Numbered from the stretch's first letter, positions 54,450 through 62,943 are shown. The stretch is DNA of 64,000 bases from Paenibacillus alkalitolerans (GCF_016482785.1 NZ_JAEMXM010000006.1:62001-126000); one strand, 5' to 3'. Notes: generated from the sequence alone by a model not told the origin. Made by a program: numbers and translations.

Positions 54450-55382
54450 TTACGCGGTTGGATTCCTAAGCAACTCGGTTATGCGTGAGACGGCTTCGGT
54501 TCCGTAGCCCTTGTCGATTGCGCGTTGGGCAACTGCCTTAATCGTGTTCAATAAACTAACGTCAATACCATGGCGCTCAGCCGTATTGATGATGTGCTCC
54601 ATGCTTGAGACTGCCGAGAAGATATTGGACATATCACCCGGATATTGGCCTTTGTCCACATGATCAGCAATTTCTGTCATAAGTTCCGGCAGCGTTGCTA
54701 TCATAGCCTGGGCGTAGGCGGCAAAATCCTTCGCAGCAATATTCTCTGCGCCTGCGACGGCAAGAGCATGCAAATACCCGCCCATGGAAGACCAGAAGAG
54801 ATCTAGTAAGGCGACGTCATGTGCCGCAGCGCGGCCAGGGTCGTCGCCCAGATAGGCGACAGTACCGTCCAAGCTCGCCAAGGTCGGTTGAACGGACGAA
54901 TAGACGATTTCGGGTCCGCTGTACAAGATAACAGATGCTGCAGTTCCGATAGTGGTAGTAGGTGTCATGATGACCCCGTCAATATACTCGATACCATGCT
55001 CGACAGCCCAATCAGCCATGTGTCGGGATTGTGACGGAGAACCGGTCGTAAGGTTTACCAACATTCGTCCTCTCAAGTTCTCTCCCGCGGGTTTCAGGAT
55101 CGTGTCAACGACGTTGTAATCTAACACGCAGATGATGACCACCGGGCTCGCCGTGATTGCCTCAGCGACGGTATTGGCTAGGATGGCACCTCTCGCCACA
55201 ACATCTTCCGCCTTTCTTGCCGAACGGTTCCAAACTGTCGTTGGATGACCCTTCTTCAGAAACGCACCTGCTAACGCCTGTCCCATCGGCCCTAGTCCGA
55301 TGACAGTCACCGGCGCGCGATCCCGATTCTCCATGACAGCCCCTGCATTAACCGAACTCTCATGTTGATCATTTCTCTCCAA
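54450..55382 (-). CDS. NAD(P)-dependent beta-hydroxyacid dehydrogenase/imine-reductase-like protein
   Basis: A 310-residue protein with Rossmann motif VTVIGLGPMGQALAGAFLKK (about residues 25-44) and NRSARKAEDV favouring NADPH; LVNLTTGSPSQSRHMADWAV and YIDGVIMTPTTTIG match the beta-hydroxyacid dehydrogenase N-terminal block, while the C-terminal half (DLFWSSMGGYLHALAVAGAE) resembles imine reductases. The conserved catalytic Lys is not evident. TTG start at 55382 follows GGGGGG by eight bases. Function uncertain between the two groups. Confidence 0.8.
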   Translation of the reverse strand: MERNDQHESSVNAGAVMENRDRAPVTVIGLGPMGQALAGAFLKKGHPTTVWNRSARKAEDVVARGAILANTVAEAITASPVVIICVLDYNVVDTILKPAGENLRGRMLVNLTTGSPSQSRHMADWAVEHGIEYIDGVIMTPTTTIGTAASVILYSGPEIVYSSVQPTLASLDGTVAYLGDDPGRAAAHDVALLDLFWSSMGGYLHALAVAGAENIAAKDFAAYAQAMIATLPELMTEIADHVDKGQYPGDMSNIFSAVSSMEHIINTAERHGIDVSLLNTIKAVAQRAIDKGYGTEAVSRITELLRNPTA

Positions 55383-55475
55383 AGTAAATTCCCCCCTTCA
55401 AATAGTTACCGGCTCTATTGTAAAGGTTCACACTAATGTGAAAGTCAATAGTTTCTGCAGCATTTGAAGGTTAGT

Positions 55476-55500
55476 AAAAAAAGCGGGTGCCGAGGCACCC
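55476..55500 (-). terminator. Rho-independent terminator of the VOC-barstar-like gene
   Basis: On the minus strand GGGTGCC TC GGCACCC is followed by GCTTTTTTT. It lies 26 bases past the stop codon of the gene at 55526. Confidence 0.85.
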
Positions 55501-55525
55501 TCTCAATTACATATCATGTTCACGC

Positions 55526-56191
55526 TCAGTTCCTTACTTCCAGGAGCCATTCATGGGACGGGTATCTCACATTGTGCCGTTGTACGCACTCTTTAAGCAT
55601 ACGCGCCTCTTCCGGGAGTACCGATTTCAAGTAATTCCAACCGTCCAATACGATCTTTCGGCCGCGAATCGTATTGCATAACAGCAGCTCTTCCTCGAAT
55701 GCCGACCAAGTCCGGCCGTAACTGTTTCTGCAGAAGAGAGCTCTTTTGATCACTTCCTGAAGTTCCTCGGCCGTGTTTACTTGTGCTAACCGGAATATCG
55801 CTTCTTCGTCCTGCTGCCACATCGTCATCCGGTTTCCGTCCAAATCGGAGAAGATAAAGTACCTGCAATTCCAGTTAATATCGCCGTGAAGCGTTACACC
55901 GTTATCTTTCATAGTCTCATAAGCATGCGCCAGATCCGATGTCTCCCAAATAAATACGGAGTGCTCGGAAGGAACATGGTGTTCAACCTTTGAAAATCCG
56001 ATGTTCAAATTACCTGCATGAAGCTTGCGCGCGTCGAAATCGATGCCAAGATGCAGAGAGTACCATTCTTTCGCCTTCTCAACGTCCCGAACCGGAATCG
56101 TCGCCACAATAATTCGGCTGATGCTTGGAACGCTTTGTTTGTTTCGAATCTCCATGTCGTCATTCAGAATCAATACCGTTTGATCGTTCAT
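55526..56191 (-). CDS. VOC domain fused to a barstar-like domain
   Basis: A 221-residue protein. About residues 25-130 are a VOC domain (IIVATIPVRDVEKAKEWYSL, LNIGFSKVEHHVPSEHSVFI, YFIFSDLDGNRMTMW). About 135-215 resemble barstar: AEELQEVIKRALF, NSYGRTWSAFEEEL, KIVLDGWNYLKSVLPEEARML. Barstars are inhibitors of barnase-type RNases; no RNase gene is adjacent. ATG at 56191 follows GGAGAGG. It is 93 bases downstream of the sigma-VOC fusion on the same strand, probably one operon. The barstar call is by pattern only. Confidence 0.65.
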   Translation of the reverse strand: MNDQTVLILNDDMEIRNKQSVPSISRIIVATIPVRDVEKAKEWYSLHLGIDFDARKLHAGNLNIGFSKVEHHVPSEHSVFIWETSDLAHAYETMKDNGVTLHGDINWNCRYFIFSDLDGNRMTMWQQDEEAIFRLAQVNTAEELQEVIKRALFCRNSYGRTWSAFEEELLLCNTIRGRKIVLDGWNYLKSVLPEEARMLKECVQRHNVRYPSHEWLLEVRN

Positions 56192-56284
56192 TTTTACCTC
56201 TCCTCGCACGAAATATATCCGGGTTTGATTTCCCAATCATATAGAGACAGCTTCACCGAAAAACCCGTCGCGTTACGAAAAAAT

Positions 56285-57193
56285 TTATTCCTGCACAAAC
56301 GCAAGCACGTTTCCGAACGGATCCTCGAACGCAAATGAACGACCGTCGGGTGACATCCGACTGACGCTTACTCCCCTTGATTGCAAAGCAGAATACGCTT
56401 CCGTTACCGAAGGAGTGGCAAAAGTAAGCACCGGCGTTTGCGATGGATTTGCCTGGGATGTTTCTCGAAAAGCAATATTGACTCCGCAATTCGGTTCGCG
56501 AGCTTTGAAGTCGATCCCAAGTACCGACTCATACCACGCCATGGCGTAATCGATGTCGCGAACATCCACAAAGACGCACGGAATCCGCATAAGTCTCGGG
56601 ATTTCCCGCATGATGCGGTCATCGAAGGATGGTCCGAGGGCCGGTTTGCGCACCGCAGCTTCATCGAGCGCAGGCAATGAGGCGCGCAGTTGTTTTTTGG
56701 CCCGCTGAAGTCTGCTTTCCACGGCTCTGACCGAAACTCCGAGAAAATCGGCGATTTCTTTCATTGATAAATCGCACATATAATATAAAGCGGTTGTTAT
56801 TCTATTATTTTCATCCAACTCTCCGATCGATTGCAATATCCGGGCATGCGCTTCCCGCCGAAGAACGGCCGTCTCCGCCGATTCCGACACATCTCCGTAC
56901 ATCGACATGTCTTCTTCAAGCACGAGCCGTTTTCGCTTATTCTTCATTCGGATACTGCACCGGTACGAAATCGAGTATAACCAACTGCCTAATTTCTGAG
57001 GGTCTCTTATATCGGAAAGCCGCAAAAATGCCTGCAAAAAAGCTTCCTGCGCCGCGTCCTCAGCCAGGTGATAATCGCCGAGCACGCTGTATGCTACGGA
57101 ATAAACCGCGTTTTTATATCGGGCGACGATACTGCGATACGAATCGTATTCTCCCGCCCGTATGGCTTCCATCCACTTAAGGTTTTCGCTCAT
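56285..57193 (-). CDS. ECF sigma factor with C-terminal VOC domain
   Basis: A 302-residue fusion. The sigma part has region 2 (GEYDSYRSIVARYKNAVYSV, YHLAEDAAQEAFLQAFLRLS, LGSWLYSISYRCSIRMKNK) and region 4 (LSMKEIADFLGVSVRAVESR). From about 195 a VOC domain follows (CVFVDVRDIDYAMAWYESVL, VLTFATPSVTEAYSALQSRG, FAFEDPFGNVLAFVQE). The sigma part is distinct from that at 45708, so sigma-VOC joining is a family trait or arose more than once. Upstream gene is a damaged methyltransferase; downstream a VOC-barstar-like protein. Confidence 0.9.
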   Translation of the reverse strand: MSENLKWMEAIRAGEYDSYRSIVARYKNAVYSVAYSVLGDYHLAEDAAQEAFLQAFLRLSDIRDPQKLGSWLYSISYRCSIRMKNKRKRLVLEEDMSMYGDVSESAETAVLRREAHARILQSIGELDENNRITTALYYMCDLSMKEIADFLGVSVRAVESRLQRAKKQLRASLPALDEAAVRKPALGPSFDDRIMREIPRLMRIPCVFVDVRDIDYAMAWYESVLGIDFKAREPNCGVNIAFRETSQANPSQTPVLTFATPSVTEAYSALQSRGVSVSRMSPDGRSFAFEDPFGNVLAFVQE

Positions 57194-57212
57194 TCCTCTT
57201 CATCCGCCACTC

Positions 57213-57560
57213 TCAACCTATATTCTTAACCGCAGCAATCAAGAGGAAAATCGGACGCCGGGTTTCGTCGCGCATCTCGGGAAACAGGGCCAAAATTTCT
57301 TGCGTCGGTTGCGGTTCGGAGAGCTTCGAAATCGTGAAGCCGGAATCAATACCTACCACCGATCGTGCCTGCCGTTCGCGCGCATATCGGCAGTGCCAGC
57401 CGAAGCCGCAGCCTAGATCAAGCACCTTTTTGTCCCGCAGCACTGGAAACAGGGCCCGGAAGGCGGGCCATTCCCCGGCAGCGCTCAATCCTCCGGTCGA
57501 ACGGGGCATCCGGCTGTAATTCTCGAAAAATTCGGGGTCATCATATTTATTTTGTTTCAT
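57213..57560 (-). CDS. SAM-dependent methyltransferase with internal deletion
   Basis: A 115-residue frame with an N-terminal methyltransferase part (DDPEFFENYSRMPRSTGGLS, KKVLDLGCGFGWHCRYARER, SVVGIDS) joined directly to what looks like the C-terminal end (ISKLSEPQPTQEILALFPEM, RRPIFLLIAAVKN). Motifs II-III and the substrate region are missing; about 120-130 residues seem lost in frame compared with the usual 240 or more. ATG at 57560 follows GGAGGG. It ends 20 bases before the sigma-VOC gene. Activity is unlikely. Confidence 0.65.
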   Translation of the reverse strand: MKQNKYDDPEFFENYSRMPRSTGGLSAAGEWPAFRALFPVLRDKKVLDLGCGFGWHCRYARERQARSVVGIDSGFTISKLSEPQPTQEILALFPEMRDETRRPIFLLIAAVKNIG

Positions 57561-57720
57561 GGTTCCAAACCCTCCCTTGCGCAAGTTTAAAAATTACGAA
57601 AATCATAGCAGAAGGCGTTTGCGAAAGTCTATAATTTTCCTTTGAAATCAAATTTTCACATGAAATAATGTCTAATTATTGGGATATTTACCCAGAAGCC
57701 CGCTGTGGTACATTTAATCC

Positions 57721-57736
57721 GGATAGCGCTTTCATT
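57721..57736. promoter_or_regulatory. Candidate cre (CcpA) site before the endoglucanase
   Basis: Reverse complement AATGAAAGCGCTATCC fits the cre consensus except for the last base. It is 41-56 bases upstream of the endoglucanase start and would give glucose repression of the cellulase. Confidence 0.55.
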
Positions 57737-57776
57737 TAAGCTGTTACCAGCGATCAATAGGGAGGTTTACAGTAGT

Positions 57777-59486
57777 ATGGATTATGTTCGCAAGCCGAAA
57801 AGCATGTTGCTGCTGGTCGTATCACTGCTTCTCACTCTGATCTCGCCTGCCTTTGCCGCCGCCAAAGACGGCCGCGAAGCGCAAGATGCCCGGAAGAGCA
57901 TTATTCAAACGTATGTCGACGCCATGCAGCCCGGATGGAACTTGGGCAATACGTTCGACGCGACCGGCAACGACGAAACATCGTGGGGAAACCCGCGCGT
58001 AACGGAAGAAATGATTCGCCAAATTGCCTCCCAAGGATACAAAAGCATCCGTATTCCGATTACATGGAATCAGCGGATGGGTGATGGTCCGGATTATAAG
58101 ATTGATCCGGCATTCATGGACCGCATCGAGGAAGTTGTAAATTGGTCGTTGGATGCGGGGCTGTATGTCATGATCAATCTCCACCACGACTCGTGGTTGT
58201 GGGTGCATCAATTGGGAACGGATCATGACGCGGTGCTGGCCCGTTATGAAGCGGCGTGGACCCAGATTGCCGACCGCTTCAAGGATCATTCCGATAAGCT
58301 GATGTTTGAAAGTATCAACGAACCGTTCTTTAGCGGGGCGGATACTGCGAAGTCTTTGGAACTGCTGGACGAGCTGAATACGTCCTTCCACAGCATTGTG
58401 CGGGGGTCCGGAGGGCAAAACGCCGTTCGACCGCTCGTTCTGCCGACGTTAAGCACGAACGACGCACAAGACAGACTGGACGCCATTGCGGACACGATCG
58501 CCAAACTGAACGATCCGAACTTGATCGCTACCATCCATTTTTACGGATTTTGGCCGTTCAGCGTTAACATTGCCGGCTTCACCAAATTTGACGATGTGAC
58601 GAAGAATCATATTATTGAGGCGTTTGATCGTGTTCACGATACGTTGGTGGCCAACGGCATACCCGTTATTCTGGGCGAATACGGACTGCTCGGCTTCGAC
58701 AGAAACACGGGTACGATCGAACAGGGCGAGAAGCTGAAGTTTTTCGAGTTCTTGCTCCACTATGTCCAAGAGAAAAACATTACCCACATGCTGTGGGACA
58801 ACGGCCAGCATTTCAACCGACGCACATTCCAATGGTCGGATCAAGTGCTGTACGAGATGATGAAGGCAAGCTGGAAAGGCCGTTCGGCGATCGGCGAAAC
58901 CGATATGATCTTCATCAAGAAAGGATCCGCAGCCGAAGACACCGATATCCGCCTGAGCTTGAACGGCAATCGATTCACCGGGCTCCGGGCCGATGGCGGC
59001 AATTTGCGTAAGGGTACGGACTACGAGCTGGACGGCGACGTACTGACCGTTAAAGCGAGTCTGCTCGACAAGCTGACCGCATCAGGCGAGTTCGGCGAAA
59101 ATGCGGTATTAAAGGCTCAATTCAACAAAGGCGTCGACTGGAACTTCGATGTGATTTACTACGACACGCCGGTGCTGCAAGACGCGGAAGGCACAACAGA
59201 CGCCTTCGCGATTCCGGCCGCGTTCAACGGCGACCGCCTTGCTACGATGGAAGCAGTTTACGCGAGCGGCGGAAATGCCGGACCGCACGGTTGGACTCCG
59301 TTCAAGGAATTCGCCGTAGCGTTCTCGCCTTCTTACGACACGAACGAACTCACATTGACTAAAACCTTCTTCAATGAAGTACGCGACGGTGAAGCCGTGA
59401 ATTTGAAGTTCCACTTCTGGAGCGGCGATATCGTCACGTACACGATTACCAAGAATGGAACGAGCGTCGTCGGTACGGCTAACTAA
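57777..59486 (+). CDS. Secreted GH5 endoglucanase with C-terminal X2/Ig-like modules
   Basis: A 569-residue secreted beta-1,4-glucanase. Signal peptide about 1-30 (LLLVVSLLLTLISPAFAAAK). The GH5 barrel covers about 35-375: GWNLGNTFDA, GYKSIRIPITWNQRM, MINLHHDSW, MFESINEPFF (acid/base Glu), ATIHFYGFWPFS and VILGEYGLLG (nucleophile Glu). About 380-470 is a CBM_X2-like Ig domain (KGTDYELDGDVLTVKASLLD), then a further beta-sandwich to the end. ATG at 57777 follows GGGAGG. It degrades cellulose-type chains outside the cell. Terminator follows at 59491. Confidence 0.92.
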   Translation: MDYVRKPKSMLLLVVSLLLTLISPAFAAAKDGREAQDARKSIIQTYVDAMQPGWNLGNTFDATGNDETSWGNPRVTEEMIRQIASQGYKSIRIPITWNQRMGDGPDYKIDPAFMDRIEEVVNWSLDAGLYVMINLHHDSWLWVHQLGTDHDAVLARYEAAWTQIADRFKDHSDKLMFESINEPFFSGADTAKSLELLDELNTSFHSIVRGSGGQNAVRPLVLPTLSTNDAQDRLDAIADTIAKLNDPNLIATIHFYGFWPFSVNIAGFTKFDDVTKNHIIEAFDRVHDTLVANGIPVILGEYGLLGFDRNTGTIEQGEKLKFFEFLLHYVQEKNITHMLWDNGQHFNRRTFQWSDQVLYEMMKASWKGRSAIGETDMIFIKKGSAAEDTDIRLSLNGNRFTGLRADGGNLRKGTDYELDGDVLTVKASLLDKLTASGEFGENAVLKAQFNKGVDWNFDVIYYDTPVLQDAEGTTDAFAIPAAFNGDRLATMEAVYASGGNAGPHGWTPFKEFAVAFSPSYDTNELTLTKTFFNEVRDGEAVNLKFHFWSGDIVTYTITKNGTSVVGTAN

Positions 59487-59490
59487 GAAC

Positions 59491-59533
59491 AAAATCCGGC
59501 CGGGATATCCTTCATCCCGGCCGGATATTTTTA
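59491..59533. terminator. Bidirectional terminator between the two glycanase genes
   Basis: CCGGCCGGGAT (59496-59506) and ATCCCGGCCGG (59514-59524) form a strong stem; the plus side continues ATATTTTTATTT and the minus side ATTTTGTTC. It ends the endoglucanase transcript and the convergent GH26-like transcript. Confidence 0.88.
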
Positions 59534-61168
59534 TTTCACGTTCACTTTCAATTCCTGCTTCGTAACCAGTTTGCCGCCGGGGCCGAAAGCTTTGACGGTA
59601 ATCGTAACGGTCTTGCCTTTGTGCGAGGAGAAGTCGTGCTCGATCGTCCACGGAGCCGCCTTGCTCGAGCCGATCGGTTTGACGCCGATGTAATACTCCA
59701 CTTTCTCGAGCATCGGCTCCAGCGTCTTCACATATGCGCTCAATTCGGCCTTGCGGGCGGGAATGCCCTTCTCGCTCGCGTTAATGTACGCCACGGAGCT
59801 TTCTTGTCCGATCGTATCGAGGTAGAACGGATGCTTGACCGATTGCCGGTAAGCTTGCAGAAGCGCCGCATTGTCCGAAAGCATGAAGTGCTTCTCGCGC
59901 TCTCCGGCTATTTTCTTGCTCGCATCGAACCAGAACACGCCTTTCACCGCAGGGTAAAGCATCGGCAATGTTGCGTAAAACTCGTTGGTGCGGTATGCGG
60001 CCCATTTTTCCACGTTGCGGTTAGCCTCGGGATATATGAATGCAATTCCGCCTTCGGAGATGAACAGCGGCTTCTTCTTTGCGTACAGCTCGTAGATGTG
60101 CTCGAACTTTTGCAGATGATTCGACCGGTCGATGCCCGCCTTCAGCGGATCGAGCGTCGGGTTATAGATGCTGTACAGACTCACGCCGATCCAATCGACA
60201 TACTTGTCGCCCGGATAATACTGTTCGATCGTATTCGTCGGAATGTCGTTCGGCGCCCATACCATGACGACGTTGTCGGAAGCTTCCTCATGGAAAATGT
60301 CCGCCACGAGACCGAACTTCTCGATATATTTCGCGGGATCGCCGTTCCAAGGAACCCAGTTGCCGTTCATCTCGTTGGCGAAGCGCAGGAAGATGGGGAT
60401 GCCCGATTCGCCCGCCTGCTTCGCGAATGTGCGTATGTATTCATTGTCGGTTACTTCGTCAAGTCCGCCCATCGGCTGCAGGGCGATTTGAAGCGCCGTC
60501 CCGTGATTCTTTGCATGCTTCACGTGGTTTGCGAGCGTGTCGAACGGTTTACCCCACGTCGTGTATAGTAGGTAGGCGGCGTGCTTGCGGCCGGTCAAAT
60601 CCGGAAACTTCTCGGTGTAGAAGTATTTCCAGTTCTTCGTGTCGTGTACTTTCTGATCCAGCTCCGCGTATGCGCCTATGTACGCTCCCATTTTCGGCTC
60701 GAACTTCGCGCCGTGGTAGTATTGGCCGGCGGCGGCTTTCGCGTCTTCTTTGATGAAAAGCTTGACCGTGCTGCGAAGCATGTCCGCTCTCCGCTTGGAC
60801 GCGGCGGTTTCTTGCGCTTTGCCGGCTTTATTCCAGTTCGCCGACTCCTGGTCCCACGCCGCCACCGCTTGATCGTATTGCTTCAATGCAGCGTGGCAGT
60901 CGCCGATCCGCTTTTGGATGTTTGCGACGTTGCCGTAGCTCTTATCCTTCGTCAGCTGCGGCAGCATTCCGGTGTATTTCTTGATGGCGGTTGCGCAGTC
61001 GCCTTTCGCTTGGGCGGCTTGACCATCCTTGTACAACGCCCAAATATTCGCGGCTTTCGCCTGTTGCGGCACCCAGCCCGCCATTACGGCGATTGCCATG
61101 AGCATGACGGCAATGGCGGCGGCGGTTATCTTGGTTATTCTTGCGGTTCGTGATGTTCCGGTTCCCAT
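59531..61168 (-). CDS. Secreted GH26-like glycoside hydrolase with TPR-like N-terminus
   Basis: A 545-residue secreted protein. Signal peptide about 1-39 (ITAAAIAVMLMAIAVMAGWV, cleavage near QAKA). About 40-140 is helical with TPR-like spacing and two Cys (KGDCATAIKKYTGMLPQLTK; RIGDCHAALKQYDQAVAAWD). The barrel (about 155-440) shows IFLRFANEMNGNWVPW with the acid/base Glu and PLFISEGGIAF with the nucleophile Glu, as in GH26 mannanases and related beta-1,3/1,4-glycanases. The last 100 residues form a small beta domain. Probable substrate mannan or mixed glucan. Start ATG follows GGAGGAG. Confidence 0.85.
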   Translation of the reverse strand: MGTGTSRTARITKITAAAIAVMLMAIAVMAGWVPQQAKAANIWALYKDGQAAQAKGDCATAIKKYTGMLPQLTKDKSYGNVANIQKRIGDCHAALKQYDQAVAAWDQESANWNKAGKAQETAASKRRADMLRSTVKLFIKEDAKAAAGQYYHGAKFEPKMGAYIGAYAELDQKVHDTKNWKYFYTEKFPDLTGRKHAAYLLYTTWGKPFDTLANHVKHAKNHGTALQIALQPMGGLDEVTDNEYIRTFAKQAGESGIPIFLRFANEMNGNWVPWNGDPAKYIEKFGLVADIFHEEASDNVVMVWAPNDIPTNTIEQYYPGDKYVDWIGVSLYSIYNPTLDPLKAGIDRSNHLQKFEHIYELYAKKKPLFISEGGIAFIYPEANRNVEKWAAYRTNEFYATLPMLYPAVKGVFWFDASKKIAGEREKHFMLSDNAALLQAYRQSVKHPFYLDTIGQESSVAYINASEKGIPARKAELSAYVKTLEPMLEKVEYYIGVKPIGSSKAAPWTIEHDFSSHKGKTVTITVKAFGPGGKLVTKQELKVNVK

Positions 61169-61271
61169 ACGCTCCTCCAGTACTATGAAATAAGTCCTAG
61201 AGCTTATTATATAATGCTATTAATAATTTATGGAAGAGTAAGTTGGTGCAACGTACTCTGACCGTTCTTCG

Positions 61272-61665
61272 ACGCCTCTTGTTTCACTCCGGTACAACGT
61301 GGTTCATTCGCGCACCACCTTGTTTCACTATGAAACTAGCGCACACGCTCGACAGTCTCTTGTTCCACCCCGGCACTACGTGGTTCATTCGCGCACCACC
61401 TTGTTTCACTTTGAAACTAGCACCCACGATACACCGCCTCCTGTTTCACCCCGGCACTACGTGGTTCATTCGCGCACCACCGTGTTTCACTATGAAACTA
61501 GCACCCACGATACACCGCCTCTTGTTTCACCCCGGCACTACGTGGTTCATTCGCGCACCACCTTGTTTCACTATGAAACTAGCGCACACGCTCGACCGCC
61601 TCTTGTTTCACCCCGGCACTACGTGGTTCATTCGCGCACCACCTTGTTTCACTATGAAACTAGCG
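61272..61665 (+). repeat. Tandem array of five 81-bp repeats
   Basis: The landmark ACGTGGTTCATTCGCGCACC recurs at 61297, 61378, 61459, 61540 and 61621, an exact 81-bp period. Each unit contains two small hairpins: GTGGT...ACCAC and GTTTCA CTA TGAAAC. Only a 14-16 base tail varies, as GCACACGCTCGAC or ACCCACGATACACC in the order A, B, B, A; the last tail is different. The 81-bp period keeps two frames open, but the repeated peptide (LLFHPGTTWFIRAPPCFT) looks non-biological. The 613-base gap between the GH26 and nuclease genes is otherwise empty apart from the terminator. Confidence 0.95.
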
Positions 61666-61719
61666 AAAAAATTACTTGCCAACCAATTAGGCCGGAAGCT
61701 ATACTTATACTCACGAGTG

Positions 61720-61757
61720 AAGCACACTCCGACATCATAGTCGGGGTGTGCTTTTTT
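61720..61757 (+). terminator. Rho-independent terminator after the repeat array
   Basis: AAGCACACTCCGAC / GTCGGGGTGTGCTT with loop ATCATA and six Ts. It lies after the last repeat and 26 bases before the nuclease gene, so a transcript across the array would end here, before the gene. Confidence 0.9.
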
Positions 61758-61782
61758 AATTTCTAATGGAGGCGATAAAACA

Positions 61783-62460
61783 ATGGTAGACGTGGCACTG
61801 CACCCGGAAGTTAAACGATTTATCGATTATGTCGAGACGAATGCCCGAAAAAATGGTATGCTCCGCTTCACAATCGGGTTTTCGGAAAAGAGATTTTTAC
61901 AAAACATATGGGGACCGGCGATGAAATACAATTTCGAAGGCCTTTATCCGGAGTATCCTTTCATCGATCACGACGGGGGCCAGCGATTTATTGACTTCCT
62001 CTATGTCCGCGGCCCGGTCAAAGTCATTGTTGAAATCGACGGATACACCACACACGCAAAAAGCATATCAAAAGACAAATTTAAAGACCATCTTCGCCGG
62101 CAAAACCGGTTAATGTACACCGGTTGGTTCCTGCTGCGATTCACTGCGGATGAAATCGAACAAGAAGCGGATGTTTGCCAGGCTGAGCTGCTAAAAGCAA
62201 TCGGCTATTGCTGGAGCACGGCAAGTGTCTCTCATCCCTTGAAAGCTTTGGAAACATGGCACTACCGGAAGCAGCTGCTTCAACTATTTGCATCACAAGA
62301 AAAAGGAGCAATAACGCCCAACCGATTCGCCCAAGCTCACAATATAAGCAGATCAACAGCTTACCGTTGGATTGTCAAAGCGACGAAAGAAGGATTATTC
62401 GAACCGATCAGCAGGAGAAAAAAAGTATACGCATATCGCCTCGTCCAACAAGCAAGTTAG
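61783..62460 (+). CDS. DUF559/Vsr-fold endonuclease-like protein with C-terminal HTH
   Basis: A 225-residue protein. About residues 60-140 match the DUF559/Vsr-like PD-(D/E)xK fold: RFIDFLYVRGPVKVIVEIDG (catalytic Asp and Glu on adjacent strands), then HAKSISKDKFKDHLRRQNRL and GWFLLRFTADEIEQE. About 165-220 is a winged HTH (RFAQAHNISRSTAYRWIVKA). ATG follows GGAGGCG. Such proteins are often mobile or conflict-related. It stands immediately downstream of the 81-bp repeat array and its terminator, with no methyltransferase near. Function unproven. Confidence 0.78.
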   Translation: MVDVALHPEVKRFIDYVETNARKNGMLRFTIGFSEKRFLQNIWGPAMKYNFEGLYPEYPFIDHDGGQRFIDFLYVRGPVKVIVEIDGYTTHAKSISKDKFKDHLRRQNRLMYTGWFLLRFTADEIEQEADVCQAELLKAIGYCWSTASVSHPLKALETWHYRKQLLQLFASQEKGAITPNRFAQAHNISRSTAYRWIVKATKEGLFEPISRRKKVYAYRLVQQAS

Positions 62461-62730
62461 CAATAATGATTGGGGTCGGGGGAGAAGTATTAGATACGAG
62501 CAGATGATAAGGGTCCGGGAAGAAGAGCTGGGTACGGAGCAGTTGGGTACGGAGCAGTTGGGATCGGGAGCAGTAGGGTTCCAGGAAGAAGAACTCGGGA
62601 TAGAAGATCAGGCTCGAGGCCGAAGTCAGTAGTAGATGGGTATAAGGAGAGCATTAGGAAGGGGGAGTAATGGAGAGAGACACAATAAAGGCACCCGGAA
62701 CGGTGCAACGGTCCCGAATGCCCCACCAAA
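62461..62730. other. Purine-rich intergenic DNA with short direct repeats
   Basis: About 270 bases between convergent genes. GGGTACGGAGCAGTT is repeated twice in tandem (about 62530-62559), followed by a decayed third copy. No gene or clear terminator. Confidence 0.5.
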
Positions 62731-62928
62731 TCATTTGTCTACTTCTGTTCCTTCATGCCGCTGCGACGGCCGAGGGCACCCCGGCAGACGTCCTGCGCGG
62801 GCTAGAGCCTCGCGGAGCACGTATTCAATGTGCGCGTTAACGCTGCGAAATTCGTCGGCCGCCCACCGTTCCAACGCATCGTAAACGGCAGCGTCAATGC
62901 GCAATGGGTACTGCTTCTTACCCGACAT
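62731..62928 (-). CDS. Arc/CopG-like ribbon-helix-helix protein
   Basis: A 65-residue protein whose first 45 residues (KKQYPLRIDAAVYDALERWA, ADEFRSVNAHIEYVLREALA) form a ribbon-helix-helix DNA-binding fold: beta strand with alternating basic residues then two helices. The tail is Pro/Arg-rich. It begins 15 bases after the SPFH gene, clearly one operon. Likely an operon autoregulator; a dyad at 63840-63856 upstream of the SPFH gene is a candidate site. Confidence 0.82.
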   Translation of the reverse strand: MSGKKQYPLRIDAAVYDALERWAADEFRSVNAHIEYVLREALARAGRLPGCPRPSQRHEGTEVDK

Positions 62929-62943
62929 TACCCAGCCAGCTTC

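Noticed and set aside
61272-61665. CRISPR array
   Set aside because: The repeated unit is 81 bp and continuous; the variable part is only about 15 bases and of two types, so there are no unique spacers, and no cas gene is near.
61243-61740. A repeat protein of 165 residues
   Set aside because: The open frame results from the 81-bp period being a multiple of three; it has no ribosome site, two frames are open at once and the peptide shows no known fold.
62372-62632. Plus-strand gene in the purine-rich stretch
   Set aside because: It overlaps the nuclease gene in another frame and is made of repeated Glu/Gly/Leu codons from short DNA repeats.
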